Shown here piece by piece: positions 63,234 through 64,000 of a stretch of 64,000 nucleotides of DNA. The position numbers and the translations under genes are program-made. The DNA comes from Methylobacterium sp. J-090 (GTDB lineage Bacteria; Pseudomonadota; Alphaproteobacteria; Rhizobiales; Beijerinckiaceae). Location: contig NZ_JAKSXV010000087.1 of assembly GCF_022829345.1 (NCBI RefSeq), forward strand, positions 20,253 to 84,252, in the 5' to 3' direction. The stretch's first letter is position 1; each line of letters starts with the position of its first letter. The notes beneath the pieces were generated by a model. That model did no database searches. It was not told the origin of the DNA and worked only from the letters and a program-made list of their open reading frames with translations.

Positions 63234-64000
63234 CTATTCCAGGTCCTGCAGGTGGCGGGCGGCGATGAGGGAGGCCGCCGTGCGGTTCTCGACGCCGAGC
63301 TTGGCGTAGATGCCCTCGAGGTGCTTCGTCACCGTGCGGGGGCTGAGGCCCAGGATCTCGCCGATGTCGCGGCTGGCCTTGCCGCGCGACAGCCAGAGCA
63401 GCACCTCGGCCTCGCGCCCGGTGATGGGCAGGCGCGCGCGCAGGCGTTCGAGCCCGGCCTCCGTCGGGTCCCGGGCGAGGCGCAGGAGGATCTCGTCGCC
63501 GGTCCCGCCGATGAAGCTCACGGTGTGGGCGACCCCGTCCCCATCGGTCAGGGCCAGGGGGGGCGAGGCCGTGCCGGCAAGGCAGGCCCGCAGCCATACC
63601 TGCGCCTGCGGCGGCAGGCCGCCCCCGTCCGGGTCGGTCAGCCCCGCGAGCAGGCGCGCGGCCTGGGGCGTCGACCAAAGAACCGCGCCCCGCCCGTCCA
63701 CGGCGAACAGGGTGCGGCCGGTGGTGTCGAGGGCGGCCCGCGCGCTCTGGGCCGCCCGGGCGCCCGCGAGGTGGACCCGGATGCGCGCCAGGATCTCGTC
63801 CGGCGCGATGGGCTTCGTGACGTAGTCGACCCCGCCCGCCTCCAGACCCTTCACGATGTGCTCGGTCTCCGACAGGCCGGTCATGAAGATCACCGGCACG
63901 TGGCCGAGGTGGCCCTTGGCCTTGAGGCGCCGGCAGGTCTCGAACCCGTCCATGCCGGGCATCACCGCGTCGAGCAGGATGATGTCGGGGGTGATCTCGT
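63234..64000 (-). CDS. Response regulator with LuxR-type DNA-binding domain (5' end outside the window)
   Basis: At least 255 residues are visible. The N-terminal receiver domain is cut by the right edge. It includes the phospho-acceptor Asp in IILLDAVMPGMDGF and the conserved Thr and Lys (FMTGLSETEH, YVTKPIAPDEI). A middle segment (LFAVDGRGAVLWSTPQAARLLAG) looks like a degenerate PAS, and the C-terminal LuxR helix-turn-helix (LPITGREAEVLLWLSRGKAS and LGLSPRTVTKHLEGIYAKLGV) ends the protein. The start codon lies beyond 64000. The partner kinase is probably also outside. Confidence 0.9.
   Translation of the reverse strand, partial: EITPDIILLDAVMPGMDGFETCRRLKAKGHLGHVPVIFMTGLSETEHIVKGLEAGGVDYVTKPIAPDEILARIRVHLAGARAAQSARAALDTTGRTLFAVDGRGAVLWSTPQAARLLAGLTDPDGGGLPPQAQVWLRACLAGTASPPLALTDGDGVAHTVSFIGGTGDEILLRLARDPTEAGLERLRARLPITGREAEVLLWLSRGKASRDIGEILGLSPRTVTKHLEGIYAKLGVENRTAASLIAARHLQDLE

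Overview
The window is a piece of a high-GC (about 70%) alphaproteobacterial chromosome from a pink-pigmented methylotroph of the Methylobacterium/Methylorubrum group. This rests on the combination of tetrahydromethanopterin (H4MPT)-linked C1 genes (mch, mtdB, fhcBADC), a fused pqqC/D gene, a lanthanide-type methanol dehydrogenase (xoxF) with xoxG and xoxJ, the rhizobial-type acpXL lipid A fatty-acid genes and a C30-type carotenoid cluster. No RNA gene, CRISPR array, prophage or insertion sequence was recognised.

Left third (1-26.5 kb), the C1 oxidation island. mch, an ATP-grasp gene, mtdB and a beta-RFAP synthase gene (H4MPT synthesis) run leftward. fhcBADC (formyltransferase/hydrolase complex) runs rightward. 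A higBA toxin-antitoxin pair with a clear operator, a small conserved gene and a two-component system follow, then pqqA-pqqB-pqqCD-pqqE, two exported proteins of unknown function, and folP-folB-folK. Converging on these is xoxF-xoxG-xoxJ followed without a gap by an L,D-transpeptidase gene, and behind xoxF a NitT/TauT-type ABC importer. Together the genes cover methanol oxidation in the periplasm (XoxF, its cytochrome, PQQ supply) and most of the cytoplasmic formaldehyde-to-formate route. fae is not in the window.

Middle (26.5-49.3 kb). Housekeeping genes (pterin dehydratase, phosphoesterase, cation transporter, MaoC hydratase, TrmH methyltransferase) lead into a carotenoid cluster: two CrtI/CrtN-family desaturases, an acyltransferase and a glycosyltransferase, with a DUF2141 exported protein and an ABC-2 transporter nested inside. 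cutA, nadK, a DUF2336 protein, a lytic transglycosylase-like protein and an SH3-like protein come next. After them is acpXL-fabZXL-KAS-KAS-ketoreductase, which by family matches the very-long-chain acyl supply for rhizobial lipid A.

Right third (49.3-64 kb). acnA has a textbook terminator. A small DUF4258/DUF2283 pair lies between two copies of a 97-bp repeat, next to a decayed relBE-like module. ccmAB, an SDR dehydrogenase, an FAD monooxygenase, three exported beta-propeller/lactonase-like proteins, a soluble PAS-PAS chemoreceptor and a response regulator cut by the right edge complete the window. REP-like palindromic elements recur at 27-153, 37930-38075, 49293-49435 and 63080-63215. The second copy lies in frame inside the carotenoid glycosyltransferase gene, one of the more unusual features here.
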